A DNA stretch of 64,000 bases, from positions 186,001 through 250,000 of the forward strand of contig NC_008942.1 in the NCBI RefSeq assembly GCF_000015765.1, read 5' to 3'. The translations under genes were made by a program, and so were the position numbers. Origin of the DNA: Methanocorpusculum labreanum Z. Its GTDB lineage: Archaea > Halobacteriota > Methanomicrobia > Methanomicrobiales > Methanocorpusculaceae. The notes beneath the pieces were generated by a model. It made no database searches. It saw only the letters and a list, made by a program, of their open reading frames with translations, and was not told the DNA's origin. Positions 52,217 through 60,913 of this stretch are shown in pieces. Numbering within the stretch: the first letter of the stretch is position 1; the number at the start of each line of letters is the position of its first letter.

Positions 52217-53157
52217 TGGCAGGTTTTTCTCATCCATTGTATCTTCTTCTGCTTCTTGGTTTGCCGATATTGTGGTACTGGTACCACAAAGCTGTAGCTG
52301 AAAAGAAACGAAAAGCCGTGATATTTTCATCTCACCCTTTTCTGCATGAGGCCCAGCATACTGATCTGAAAAAACGGGAGAAACTTCTCTTTCTCGTTTT
52401 TCTCCTGATACTGGGATGTGTAGTCGTCGGAGCTGCCGATCCTCATATCCCTCTTGTTTCTGCCTCAGAAAATGTGAATCTTGTTGTCGCTTTGGACGTT
52501 TCTGCGAGTATGTCGGCATCTGATTACAGCCCGACCCGGGTTGAAGCTGCAAAAGGTTCCTCAGAAATCCTGATTCGCTCGTTAAGTGAATCGGATACTG
52601 CCGGCGTTGTTATTTTTGAGTCGGGTGCATCGAGTGCCGCATACCTGAGTTCTGATAAAAATCGCGTTGTTTCACGTCTTGAACAGGTATCCGTGAAGAC
52701 CGGAAAAACTGCACTTGGAGATGGGCTTGCTCTGGCCGTCGATATGGTTACTGCGATACCTGCCGGAACCTATATTGTGGTCCTGCTCTCCGACGGAGTC
52801 TCCAACTCCGGCATGATAACCCCGCAAGAGGCGGCAGAGTATGCGAAAAATTCCGGTGTCGTTGTATATACAATCGGGGTTGGAAGCGAGTCCCCGGTGG
52901 AAGTCTCTTCTGACGGGGTCCAGCAGTATGCTTCGCTCGATGAGGAAACGCTTAGATCGATTGCGGAAATCACCGGTGGAGAGTACTTCCGCTCGGTTGA
53001 TGAGAAAACGCTTGTACAGATTCAGAATACTATTCAAACATCTATTATAAGAGAGCCGGTCGAGACCAGTATTCAGTCCTGGTTCTTCTGGCCGATTCTC
53101 CTGCTGCTTTTATTGGAAGGCTACCTCAGGTATGGGGGCAGACGGGTGATTCCATGA
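52216..53157 (+). CDS. Membrane-anchored VWA domain protein (BatA-like)
   Basis: 313 residues. Two N-terminal membrane helices (LYLLLLLGLPILWYW near 7-22 and LLFLVFLLILGCVVVGAA near 56-73) are followed by a VWA domain with an intact metal site DVSASMS near 95 and VVLLSDGVSNSG. A third helix (WFFWPILLLLLLEGYL) closes the protein. This is the BatA/Aerotolerance layout, with the VWA domain probably facing outward. Partner of the upstream MoxR and DUF58 proteins. Overlaps the next gene by 4 bases. Confidence 0.9.
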   Translation: MAGFSHPLYLLLLLGLPILWYWYHKAVAEKKRKAVIFSSHPFLHEAQHTDLKKREKLLFLVFLLILGCVVVGAADPHIPLVSASENVNLVVALDVSASMSASDYSPTRVEAAKGSSEILIRSLSESDTAGVVIFESGASSAAYLSSDKNRVVSRLEQVSVKTGKTALGDGLALAVDMVTAIPAGTYIVVLLSDGVSNSGMITPQEAAEYAKNSGVVVYTIGVGSESPVEVSSDGVQQYASLDEETLRSIAEITGGEYFRSVDEKTLVQIQNTIQTSIIREPVETSIQSWFFWPILLLLLLEGYLRYGGRRVIP

Positions 53158-54581
53158 GATTGAGATTTATTCTCTTCCTTATATTAATTCTCGCTCTGCT
53201 TGCCGCTCCTGTGTCAGCTGAGGTGATCTTCACCTCCGAAGCCCAGGAATTTCACGTCGATCCTGGAATATCCTCCACACTAACATTAACCCTGCTGCAG
53301 GATGCCGGATATGATATCCCGGGCAAGCTTACGATCAGCGACGTGTGGATATCTGGAGAATCGGTTTATCGCGAATCACGCGTGACGGATCGAACGGTAT
53401 TTTCCGATGCCTCTACATTTCCCGTCAATATCCCTGCCCTATCCGAAGGCGAGGAACTTATAGTAAATCTGATATTTACCTACACAGATTCCTCCGGCAC
53501 TTTGCGCGATGTAACCTTGCCGTCTGTAACATTTCGCACTGATCCAGTTGTAACTCAGTCGGTAACGATCTCGAGTACCGAATCCGTTCATGTTGTAACG
53601 CCCGCCGTCTCAGTTGGAAGCGGTACAACGTCAAGTTCCTCCTCCCAAACAGCAGGATCCGTGACTTCTGAGTATGGAGATCAGATTCCTGATCTCTCTT
53701 TGAATCAGACAGAGAATCATGACGAGGAATTTACTTCATATCTGCAAACAGTTCCCGATTTCATTTTTCTTGAGGAGTCAATCACCAGCTATGGTTATTT
53801 GGCAGTTGATACCTATATCCGCTCCTCTGAATATAATACCGGGACGTTCTCACTTCATTATTGGGATACAGCAGGAAACGAAGCTGAGCTTTCCGGAAAT
53901 ATTTCCGGGACGCAGAGTAATATTTCATCCACAGCCGATGCTCCGGCAGGCATCCCTATAATTCTGCAAAAGGATACCCGGTATCTCTCGGCAGTTTCGG
54001 ACATGAATGCCGAAGGTTATCTTCATTCATATACCCAAAGTGATGCCAGTGATGGAGAGATAGTTATTATGGTCCATCTCACGGATTCCAATGGAAGATC
54101 TGCAGAAATTATTTCGCATCTGACAAGCGACAATGTGACCTCGGTTGAGACTCTGTATGAGACAGACCTCTTTTCACCATGGATGGTGATTGTTCTCGTT
54201 CTTGTTCTCTCCATTGCTGGTATTCTATACTGGAGAAGAAGGCATACGCATATTTCCATACCCCCGTCCTCCACGGTAACGAACGGTCTAACCCGCGCTT
54301 CGCTTTCGGATGAGTATCTGATGCAGGCTAAAACTGCCTTTGACGAAGGGTTGTATCCTGATTCTGCGTCCTATGCCGGCAAAGCGCTGAGGTATCATCT
54401 GGCCGGTGATTTAGAGCTTACAACCGATATGCTTCTTGCACAAAATATCCCGCAAAGTGCATCGGATCTTTTGCTGAGATGCCGGAGTGCCGGATTTTCT
54501 GACGGAGAAACAACGAGAGATGATTCGGAGAAATTAATTAACGATGTTGAGATGTATATCTCATATGGTTATAACAATTGA
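53154..54581 (+). CDS. BatD-like secreted/membrane protein with cytosolic C-terminal domain
   Basis: 475 residues. Signal peptide (LFLILILALLAAPVSA), a beta-rich extracellular part (about 24-340; Ser/Thr-rich between 135 and 175), one membrane helix (WMVIVLVLVLSIAGILYW near 345-362) and a helical cytosolic domain of about 110 residues (FDEGLYPDSASYAGKALRYHL) reminiscent of TPR or HEPN-like bundles. Position after MoxR-DUF58-VWA is where BatD proteins usually sit. Assignment is by context and layout; sequence similarity was not tested. Confidence 0.65.
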   Translation: MRLRFILFLILILALLAAPVSAEVIFTSEAQEFHVDPGISSTLTLTLLQDAGYDIPGKLTISDVWISGESVYRESRVTDRTVFSDASTFPVNIPALSEGEELIVNLIFTYTDSSGTLRDVTLPSVTFRTDPVVTQSVTISSTESVHVVTPAVSVGSGTTSSSSSQTAGSVTSEYGDQIPDLSLNQTENHDEEFTSYLQTVPDFIFLEESITSYGYLAVDTYIRSSEYNTGTFSLHYWDTAGNEAELSGNISGTQSNISSTADAPAGIPIILQKDTRYLSAVSDMNAEGYLHSYTQSDASDGEIVIMVHLTDSNGRSAEIISHLTSDNVTSVETLYETDLFSPWMVIVLVLVLSIAGILYWRRRHTHISIPPSSTVTNGLTRASLSDEYLMQAKTAFDEGLYPDSASYAGKALRYHLAGDLELTTDMLLAQNIPQSASDLLLRCRSAGFSDGETTRDDSEKLINDVEMYISYGYNN

Positions 54582-54603
54582 ATAACAGACATTACTCTTA
54601 CTT

Positions 54604-55308
54604 ATGACAATATATGTTGGAATGGATGACACAGACACCCTCGATTCACGAGGCACCGGCAGACTAGCACGGGAGGTTGCCGCGTTTATCGCAAAAAAAT
54701 GGCCGGTAAGTGGTGTAACCCGACATCAGCTCTATGTCCATGAGTCGATTCCATTCACCTCCCACAACAGTTGTGCCGTGGTTCACGTCGAGACCGAGGG
54801 ACGGGAGGCTGCGGATGAATTATTCGCTCTCACCGAAGAAGTGATGCTCGGTGATTTTATTCCCGGCAGTGATCCTGGTCTCGCAGTTGCCGAGGATTGG
54901 CAGATCACTCCCGCCCTGATTGCTTACGGCCGCGATGCCCAGTCTACTGTCCTCAATCAGAATATTGCCCGGACGCTTGCAAAAAATCTTGGGATCCGAT
55001 TGAAAGGACTTGGCGGCACCGAGGATGGGGTGATAGGATCTCTTGCCGGCCTTGGACTTGCCGCGATGAAAAGCGACGGCCGGTACCTTTTGGTAGGCAG
55101 TATCCGAAGTATGACGGGTCCGGTAAGTGTCGAACAGGTTCTTGCTGCTGGAGTAGACTGCGTCCAGACAATCGACGGTGAGCTTCTTACGACCGGGCTC
55201 ATCATGGAGCAGGAAGGAAAATCAGTAAAACCATGTCCCATCGGGGGAAAAATCACGCTTCTCGTCAGACGGGAAAACGGGAATATACTTCCAATAAAAC
55301 GAGGATAA
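54604..55308 (+). CDS. Stand-alone TiaS-like DDTD-domain protein
   Basis: 234 residues. It opens YVGMDDTDTLDSRGTGRLAREVA, the ATP-binding opening of TiaS, the enzyme that attaches agmatine to C34 of tRNA-Ile2. LGGTEDGVIGSLAGLGLA near 138 matches the second TiaS-like block. Full TiaS is about 430 residues with OB and zinc-ribbon domains; these are missing here, so this is a core-domain paralogue of unknown substrate. Two other proteins in the window (the MMP11 pair) share the DDTD core. Followed after one base by the surface protein at 55.3 kb. Confidence 0.7.
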   Translation: MTIYVGMDDTDTLDSRGTGRLAREVAAFIAKKWPVSGVTRHQLYVHESIPFTSHNSCAVVHVETEGREAADELFALTEEVMLGDFIPGSDPGLAVAEDWQITPALIAYGRDAQSTVLNQNIARTLAKNLGIRLKGLGGTEDGVIGSLAGLGLAAMKSDGRYLLVGSIRSMTGPVSVEQVLAAGVDCVQTIDGELLTTGLIMEQEGKSVKPCPIGGKITLLVRRENGNILPIKRG

Positions 55309-55309
55309 G

Positions 55310-56110
55310 ATGATTACAGTTCGGGGAAGGCTAATTATTGCTCTCAGCATTTTGGGTGTAATTATTGCCGGATTTGCCGTGGCAGAATACTCTTTTGCTA
55401 CGTATGAATCTGATCTTCCGGACGTTGTCACCACTTCCAAACAGATACTTACTGCTGACGATTTTACCTATGGGCCGGTAAATTATCGTCCAGGATATCT
55501 TCCAATTCCGATCTATGCTGATTCTGGTCTGTATGATTCTGAAGACTGGATCGTTTTGTTTGCCGCGGTGAATGAAACTCCGGTGAACGGGAATCCATTT
55601 CTTGTCCGCCCGGGCTCGGTAAAAATCGATTATGCATTTGAAAATCTTACCGGAACTGCTGTGTTTCAGGTATATGGACTTCGGTATGATTCCGGGCAGA
55701 CCTGGACTACCCACCAATTTCATTCGCCTGCATCCGGCTACCGGGTCATAGCTTCCCCGCAGTCAGGGACTCTGCCGGATCTCGCTGAGTATTCCGAAGA
55801 AAAACCGCTGATAGTTTCGGTTTCGAATCTCTATTACTCTCCGGACGGTGATATGGAGATTGGTGTTCCCTTTGCCCTGCCGTTTCCAAAAGATGAGCAA
55901 AACGGTCTTTCTGCACTTCATCTGACAGTGGATCCGGATGTACTCCGGGGGCAGGTTACCACCACCTCCGAGTTGAACGGCACGTTCTATATCACCTACA
56001 CCGGGGGGGACACGGTTCGCAGAATTCTTCTGATGCTTGCCGTCAACTCTCCCCAGACCGACGACTTTTCATTCACATTTATGAGCAGTTTCGTTCCACG
56101 GGAGGCCTGA
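55310..56110 (+). CDS. Surface protein related to the 48-50 kb pair but with swapped domain order (B-A)
   Basis: 266 residues. One N-terminal hydrophobic segment (IIALSILGVIIAGFAVAEY) acts as signal or anchor. Domain B comes first (FTYGPVNYRPGYLPIPIY, IVLFAAVNETP, VKIDYAFENLTGTAVFQVYGL, about 45-150). Domain A comes last (LSALHLTVDPDVLRGQVTTT, GTFYITYTGG, LMLAVNSPQTDDFSFTFMSS, about 200-262). There is no C-terminal anchor, unlike the paralogues. The start lies one base after the TiaS-like stop and the stop abuts the ECF S-component ATG, so it is probably part of the transporter operon. Confidence 0.75.
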   Translation: MITVRGRLIIALSILGVIIAGFAVAEYSFATYESDLPDVVTTSKQILTADDFTYGPVNYRPGYLPIPIYADSGLYDSEDWIVLFAAVNETPVNGNPFLVRPGSVKIDYAFENLTGTAVFQVYGLRYDSGQTWTTHQFHSPASGYRVIASPQSGTLPDLAEYSEEKPLIVSVSNLYYSPDGDMEIGVPFALPFPKDEQNGLSALHLTVDPDVLRGQVTTTSELNGTFYITYTGGDTVRRILLMLAVNSPQTDDFSFTFMSSFVPREA

Positions 56111-56659
56111 ATGAAACCATATTTCAAACTTCATGAGATCGCTTTGCTTTCGCTTTTCGGCGCCTTAGTCTTTGTATTGCGTCTTATTTTCAAGATCCCA
56201 ATACATGTTCCCGGCAGTTCGGGTCTTGTGTGGGTTCTTCCCTTAATTATTGGGGTGGGGATCGTTAGAAAACCCGGAGCCGGATTGTATATGGGTTTTA
56301 TTTCAGGGATACTCGCCTCATTTTTTGGTGTAGGCGCTCTGCATGTTCTTGATATTTTCAAGTATCTCGCAATGGGGTTGTCGATTGATCTGACGTCCAT
56401 GTTATTCCTGTATCGTTTCAGTAATCCCGCAGTAGGGTTCGTCGTCGGCGCAGTTGGTAATCTCACCAAGATGCTGGTTAACTATGGTGTTCAGCTGTTG
56501 TTTGGCGTTCAAGCGGCATTTATTCTTGTTGGAATAACCGTATCAACGGCCACACATCTGATATTTGGCGGAATTGGCGGGGTTCTTGCCGTGTTGATAT
56601 TGTCGCGTCTGAGGCGTGCCGGAGTGATTACTGAGGATGAAGAAAACACCGATAATTGA
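56111..56659 (+). CDS. ECF transporter substrate-binding (S) component
   Basis: 182 residues with about five to six membrane helices. The first is LHEIALLSLFGALVFVLRLIF, an ECF S-component opening with the small residues that contact EcfT. Loop glycines (GSSGLVWVLPLIIGVGI, GAGLYMGFISGILASFFG) fit the fold. The EcfA and EcfT genes follow directly. The substrate is not identifiable; a cobamide-type cargo is suggested only by the DUF4430 surface protein downstream. Overlaps the ATPase gene by 23 bases. Confidence 0.83.
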   Translation: MKPYFKLHEIALLSLFGALVFVLRLIFKIPIHVPGSSGLVWVLPLIIGVGIVRKPGAGLYMGFISGILASFFGVGALHVLDIFKYLAMGLSIDLTSMLFLYRFSNPAVGFVVGAVGNLTKMLVNYGVQLLFGVQAAFILVGITVSTATHLIFGGIGGVLAVLILSRLRRAGVITEDEENTDN

Positions 56660-58046
56660 GGTGAAGAATCTCACCTACACTTATCCTCGTCAGCCCGGTG
56701 GGCGACGTCCGATTCCTTTTCACGATTTGAATCTTACCATTTTTGCGGGTGAACGAATTCTACTTACCGGCGATTCCGGTTCCGGGAAATCAACATTTCT
56801 CAGATGTCTAAATGGTCTGATCCCTCATTCCGATTCCGGTAAAATGAAGGGGTCTGTCAAAGTTGCGGGCATTGATACACGTTCTGTTGGTCTTTCCGAT
56901 CTGGCTTCTCATGTTGGGATGGTGTTTCAGGATCCTGACTATCAGTTATTCTGTGCCGATGTTGTGAGTGAAATTGCCTATGGTCTTGAACAGCAGGGAA
57001 TTTCACCCGCCGAAATGCAGATACGAATCGGTGAAATCATTGGTTTATTGGACATCACGCATCTTCGCGGCCGAATGATGAACACGCTTTCGTGGGGAGA
57101 ACGTCAGCGTGTTGCCATCGCCTCGGTTTTGGTGATGAAACCGGAGATACTGCTTCTTGATGAACCCTGTTCCGGGCTCGATGAATCCTCTGTCAAAAAT
57201 CTGCTTGATGTTTTGAAAAACCTGAATGAACGGCTTGGTTTAACCATCATCATAACCGAGCACAGGATCGCCAGTCTCGGTGATTTTCCAACACGCCAGA
57301 TTCGTTTCGGTGCCCCCCCTTTTTCGGGTGACGCCGTTGTCCGATCTCCATCCAAATCCAGCACGCAGGATGCCTCGCTCTCTTTCTCCCATGTGAATTT
57401 TGCATATGATGCATCGGATAGCTTTGTTTTGTCCGATATCACCCTTTCGTTCTATTCAGGGATGATTACCGTTCTGATGGGGCATAACGGTTCTGGAAAA
57501 AGTACGCTGATCCGGCATGCGAACGGCCTTCTTCGGCCGAGTTCCGGAGATGTGTATGTTCATGGTGAGAACATTCTCGGCAGAACCGTGGCGGAGATCT
57601 CATCAAGCGTTGGTATTTGTTTCCAGCATGCCGATTACCAGCTTTTTGAAGAGACGATTCTCGACGAGCTGCTGTGTACTCCTCGCATCCGGGGATATCC
57701 GCTTGAACCTGCAAAGGATCAGGCACGTCGTATTCTTGAAAACGTCGGGCTATCTCCTCTTGGCGAAAAATCCTCTCCGCTCAAAGCATCGGTTGGCGAG
57801 AAACAAAGAATCGCTATCTCTACCTTACTGATGATGGAAACCGGCATTATGATTCTGGATGAGCCTACACTTGGACTTGACGCAGTCTCGAAGCGAACGC
57901 TTGCATCGATTCTGCAGAATGCCCGCGATCATGGAAAAACCGTTATTGTGGCAACCCATGACAGGAGTTTTGCCGATTTATGCGCAGACCGCATTGTAAC
58001 GCTCTCCAGCGGAAGAGTAGTTGCCGACACCGGAGTCATACAATGA
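56637..58046 (+). CDS. ECF transporter ATPase, two fused ABC domains (EcfA-EcfA')
   Basis: 469 residues with two complete nucleotide-binding domains. The first has Walker A GDSGSGKST near 43, signature LSWGERQRV and Walker B EILLLDEPCSGLD. The second has Walker A GHNGSGKST near 282, signature ASVGEKQRI and IMILDEPTLGLD. The two ATPases that are usually separate EcfA and EcfA' are fused, a form seen in many archaea. It powers uptake with EcfT and the S component. ATGA overlap with the EcfT gene. Confidence 0.93.
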   Translation: MKKTPIIEVKNLTYTYPRQPGGRRPIPFHDLNLTIFAGERILLTGDSGSGKSTFLRCLNGLIPHSDSGKMKGSVKVAGIDTRSVGLSDLASHVGMVFQDPDYQLFCADVVSEIAYGLEQQGISPAEMQIRIGEIIGLLDITHLRGRMMNTLSWGERQRVAIASVLVMKPEILLLDEPCSGLDESSVKNLLDVLKNLNERLGLTIIITEHRIASLGDFPTRQIRFGAPPFSGDAVVRSPSKSSTQDASLSFSHVNFAYDASDSFVLSDITLSFYSGMITVLMGHNGSGKSTLIRHANGLLRPSSGDVYVHGENILGRTVAEISSSVGICFQHADYQLFEETILDELLCTPRIRGYPLEPAKDQARRILENVGLSPLGEKSSPLKASVGEKQRIAISTLLMMETGIMILDEPTLGLDAVSKRTLASILQNARDHGKTVIVATHDRSFADLCADRIVTLSSGRVVADTGVIQ

Positions 58047-58843
58047 AAATCTCAAAAAAAGTGATTCAGTATGTCGATGCCGATACCATTTTTCATCGTC
58101 TCGATCCCGGAACAAAGATCATCCTGATTTTGTTTTTCAGTATCATTGCCCTTCTGATCAATACCCTTCCGGCAATTTTTCTGCTCATGATTTTCATTTA
58201 TCTGCCGGTGATACGGGAACACCTCGTTTTGCCCCTCATACGTTCTTTGAGATTTCTTCTTCCCGTCTTTATCTTCATCTTCTCCATCAATCTGTTCTTC
58301 CCGCAGGTCACATCAGCGGACCCGTGGGCAATATATACCTTTTTGACCGTTACCGGCTCTCTTTCATTGGAGGGTATCGGGTTTGCCTGTCTGATGACTC
58401 TTCGTTTATTTGTCATAGCGACGGTCTCTACGCTGTTTATTATGACAACGACCAGTAATGCTTTCGTGCACCGGCTGAAATCCGTCCACATCCCGGAAAC
58501 TCTGGCCTTTTCGTTGGGATATGCCATGAAATCGATTACGACGCTGAGTTCTGATCTGAAAAACATAATGGATGCACAACGATCTCGAGGAATAGAATTT
58601 GAAAAAGGGAATCCTGCAGATAAAGGCTTACATTACATGGCTCTAGGGATACCGATCACCATCTCTGTTATGCAGAGGTCCAAACAGACGGCCGACGCAA
58701 TGCAGTGCAGGGGGTTTGGACGTGCCGGAAAAAAAACTCTTTATCAACCATGCAGGATGGGTAAGACTGATTATCTGGCTCTCATGATCTCGATAGTTGT
58801 TGGATTGGTTTTGCTATATTTTTCATTTGCTATATTTTCATAA
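58043..58843 (+). CDS. ecfT: ECF transporter transmembrane protein EcfT
   Basis: 266 residues from the ATG at 58043, which overlaps the ATPase stop. About four to five membrane helices, and two cytosolic coupling-helix motifs with conserved Arg: DAQRSRGIEFEKG near 175 and DAMQCRGFGRAGKK near 220, both typical for EcfT. Completes S-AA'-T in one unit. A T-poor, AT-rich gap of 127 bases follows before the DUF4430 surface protein. Confidence 0.92.
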   Translation: MKISKKVIQYVDADTIFHRLDPGTKIILILFFSIIALLINTLPAIFLLMIFIYLPVIREHLVLPLIRSLRFLLPVFIFIFSINLFFPQVTSADPWAIYTFLTVTGSLSLEGIGFACLMTLRLFVIATVSTLFIMTTTSNAFVHRLKSVHIPETLAFSLGYAMKSITTLSSDLKNIMDAQRSRGIEFEKGNPADKGLHYMALGIPITISVMQRSKQTADAMQCRGFGRAGKKTLYQPCRMGKTDYLALMISIVVGLVLLYFSFAIFS

Positions 58844-58970
58844 TGTGACAATGTGTAAATTTAATTAAGTTAACATGATAACGTTATGTATTTGTGGATA
58901 TGGCGGAAATAATAATGATACTCACGTCTGGCCTTTGCTCGACCCAATAGTGAGTGTGGAGAACAATCAT

Positions 58971-59891
58971 ATGAAGAAATCATCCCTAGTTGCAGTGATT
59001 ACCTTTACCGTAATCTTTGCATTCTTGTTCGTTCCGGCCGTCAGTGCCGATACTGTTGAAAAGACCGTGGTTATTGAGAGCGGTGATATTGTGATTCCAA
59101 TGGCCAATTTTGACGGAGGCACTGCTGATGTTACGGTCCCAAAAGACTCGGTTGCAGGTATTATTTATCAGGCATATCCGGATGTTGAGTTCTGGTTCAA
59201 ACCCGGAAGTACAAAGACATGGTTCAACCTCAACACTCTGGAAGGTCGTACCCATAAAGACGGTGGGGAATGGACCCTTTATGTTGGCGGCGTTGAACAG
59301 ACCACGGATATGGTTAATGACTGGTCAGACGTTATCGTAACCCCAGGAGATACAGTAAAACTGATCTATGACACAGACGGTTACACCGTGAAGATTAAAA
59401 CTACTGTAGCAAACACGGCAACTCCGGTTAGCAAAACCATTTCCGGTGTTATCAAAACAGAAAATGTCACTATTCCCGCATCACAGATCTCCGGTTCGGA
59501 TACGGCAATCACTGTCGCCGGCGATTCTCTCATAGGCGTTCTTGCCAATTCACTCTCCAATGTTGAATTTTATATGGGCGGAACACAAAATTTCTTCAAT
59601 CTGAATACATATGATGGACATACCCATAAGTCTCCGAACAAGACCGATAAGTGGTATGCATATATCGACGGTAAAGAAGTATCAGTACCTGACTGGAGTA
59701 CCGTTAAAGTAACCGAAGGTCAGGTTATAACCTTGAAGTTCGATGATATCACCAATGGAGCGATCTACGAATATACCATTACCACTTCGACCTCATCGGG
59801 AGTGAGTGGAACCCAGTCTCCAATCCCGGTTGCCGGTCTTCTGATAGGCCTTGCGGCAGCTGGATTATTTGCGGTCTCACGCAAATTCTAA
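58971..59891 (+). CDS. Secreted protein with two DUF4430-like repeats and C-terminal anchor
   Basis: 306 residues from the ATG at 58971, chosen because it opens a signal peptide (LVAVITFTVIFAFLFVPAVSA). Two repeats of about 105 residues follow, each with FNLNT..GxTHK...WxxYxxG (first near 85, second near 205), resembling DUF4430, the domain found at the end of transcobalamin-type proteins. It ends in a Thr/Ser linker, SPIPVAGLLIGLAAAGLFAV and SRKF, an anchor. Directly downstream of an ECF transporter, so a surface substrate-capture protein is likely; cobamide as ligand is inference. Confidence 0.75.
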   Translation: MKKSSLVAVITFTVIFAFLFVPAVSADTVEKTVVIESGDIVIPMANFDGGTADVTVPKDSVAGIIYQAYPDVEFWFKPGSTKTWFNLNTLEGRTHKDGGEWTLYVGGVEQTTDMVNDWSDVIVTPGDTVKLIYDTDGYTVKIKTTVANTATPVSKTISGVIKTENVTIPASQISGSDTAITVAGDSLIGVLANSLSNVEFYMGGTQNFFNLNTYDGHTHKSPNKTDKWYAYIDGKEVSVPDWSTVKVTEGQVITLKFDDITNGAIYEYTITTSTSSGVSGTQSPIPVAGLLIGLAAAGLFAVSRKF

Positions 59892-59947
59892 TCCTCTTTT
59901 TTGCTTCGTGTGAAATCTATAATAGTTCACAATGAGAATATGTAGGT

Positions 59948-60271
59948 ATGGTCACCGTCCCCTGTCAGGAAATAGTATGGGACATCATTCCTGCAATACA
60001 GGCAGCTCTTGCAGCAGAACTGGTGAGTCTCGGCGTCTCCCAGATCCAGGTTGCTAAATATCTCTCCCTTGCTCCGTCTGCCGTATCTCAGTATTTGTCC
60101 GGGAAACGCGGATACAGAATAGTTTTCGATGATGAGATCAAAGAGGTCATCGCAAAACTGGCTGAAGAGATAAAATCCGGGTCCGTTACGGATGACGATC
60201 TTGCAGCTAAATTCTGTGTCATCTGCCGCTCATTGAGAGGGTGCAGTGAATGCAGCAGTTCTCCTGAATGA
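59948..60271 (+). CDS. Small HTH (XRE-like) regulator with C-terminal Cys cluster
   Basis: 107 residues. A helix-turn-helix at about 33-55 (LGVSQIQVAKYLSLAPSAVSQYLSG) and a C-terminal Cys group C-x2-C-x6-C-x2-C (FCVICRSLRGCSEC) that could bind an Fe-S cluster or zinc. Predicted archaeal transcriptional regulator; the Cys group suggests metal or redox sensing. Lies between the DUF4430 protein and carbonic anhydrase on the same strand. Its operator is not evident. Confidence 0.8.
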   Translation: MVTVPCQEIVWDIIPAIQAALAAELVSLGVSQIQVAKYLSLAPSAVSQYLSGKRGYRIVFDDEIKEVIAKLAEEIKSGSVTDDDLAAKFCVICRSLRGCSECSSSPE

Positions 60272-60328
60272 AAACCCAAAAACTCATAAGCGTATAGAGT
60301 CAATTAAACTTCTATCGGGGTTTTACTC

Positions 60329-60913
60329 ATGATAGAAACTTTTATTGAAGGAAACAAGATCTTCCAGGAACAGGATTTCGAGCGGAAGAAAGATCGATAC
60401 ATGCAGCTGACCAGTACCCAGCACCCGACGGTTTTATGGATCGGCTGCTCGGATTCCCGCGTCAATCCGGAACGTATTACTCACTGTCGTGCCGGCGAAC
60501 TCTTCACACACAGAAACATCGGCAACATTGTCCCGACACATGACTGGAATTTTGCCACCGTCTTAGAATATGCAGTGAAGCATCTCAAGGTCAAAGATAT
60601 CGTGATCTGCGGTCATTCAGACTGTGGGGCCCTCAACGCTCTGGACGTTGATATGTCAAAGGATGCCTACATCCCTCTTTGGATCAACAATGCACGCGAG
60701 GCTCAGACGAGAGTTGATGCCCGTCTTGGCGAGGCAAAGACACCTGAAGAAAAGGCCATCCGTAAAAAAGAGATTGAGTTTGAAAACGTCAGACTCCAAC
60801 TCGAACATCTCAGATCATATCCGCTTGTTTCGATGGCTGAAGAAAAAGGCTGTCTGAATCTGCATGGATTGTATTATGATCTGAAAACCGGTGCTCTTTC
60901 AAAGATCGCCTAA
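60329..60913 (+). CDS. Beta-class carbonic anhydrase
   Basis: 194 residues. Zinc ligands C40 (GCSDSRV), H96 and C99 (CGHSDCGA) are present, and the D42/R44 dyad is intact, so an active beta-carbonic anhydrase is expected. It interconverts CO2 and bicarbonate, which in this organism would supply CO2 to formylmethanofuran dehydrogenase and carboxylases. Cytosolic. The 57-base gap after the HTH regulator could hold its promoter. Convergent with the HAD gene, overlapping it by 4 bases. Confidence 0.94.
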   Translation: MIETFIEGNKIFQEQDFERKKDRYMQLTSTQHPTVLWIGCSDSRVNPERITHCRAGELFTHRNIGNIVPTHDWNFATVLEYAVKHLKVKDIVICGHSDCGALNALDVDMSKDAYIPLWINNAREAQTRVDARLGEAKTPEEKAIRKKEIEFENVRLQLEHLRSYPLVSMAEEKGCLNLHGLYYDLKTGALSKIA

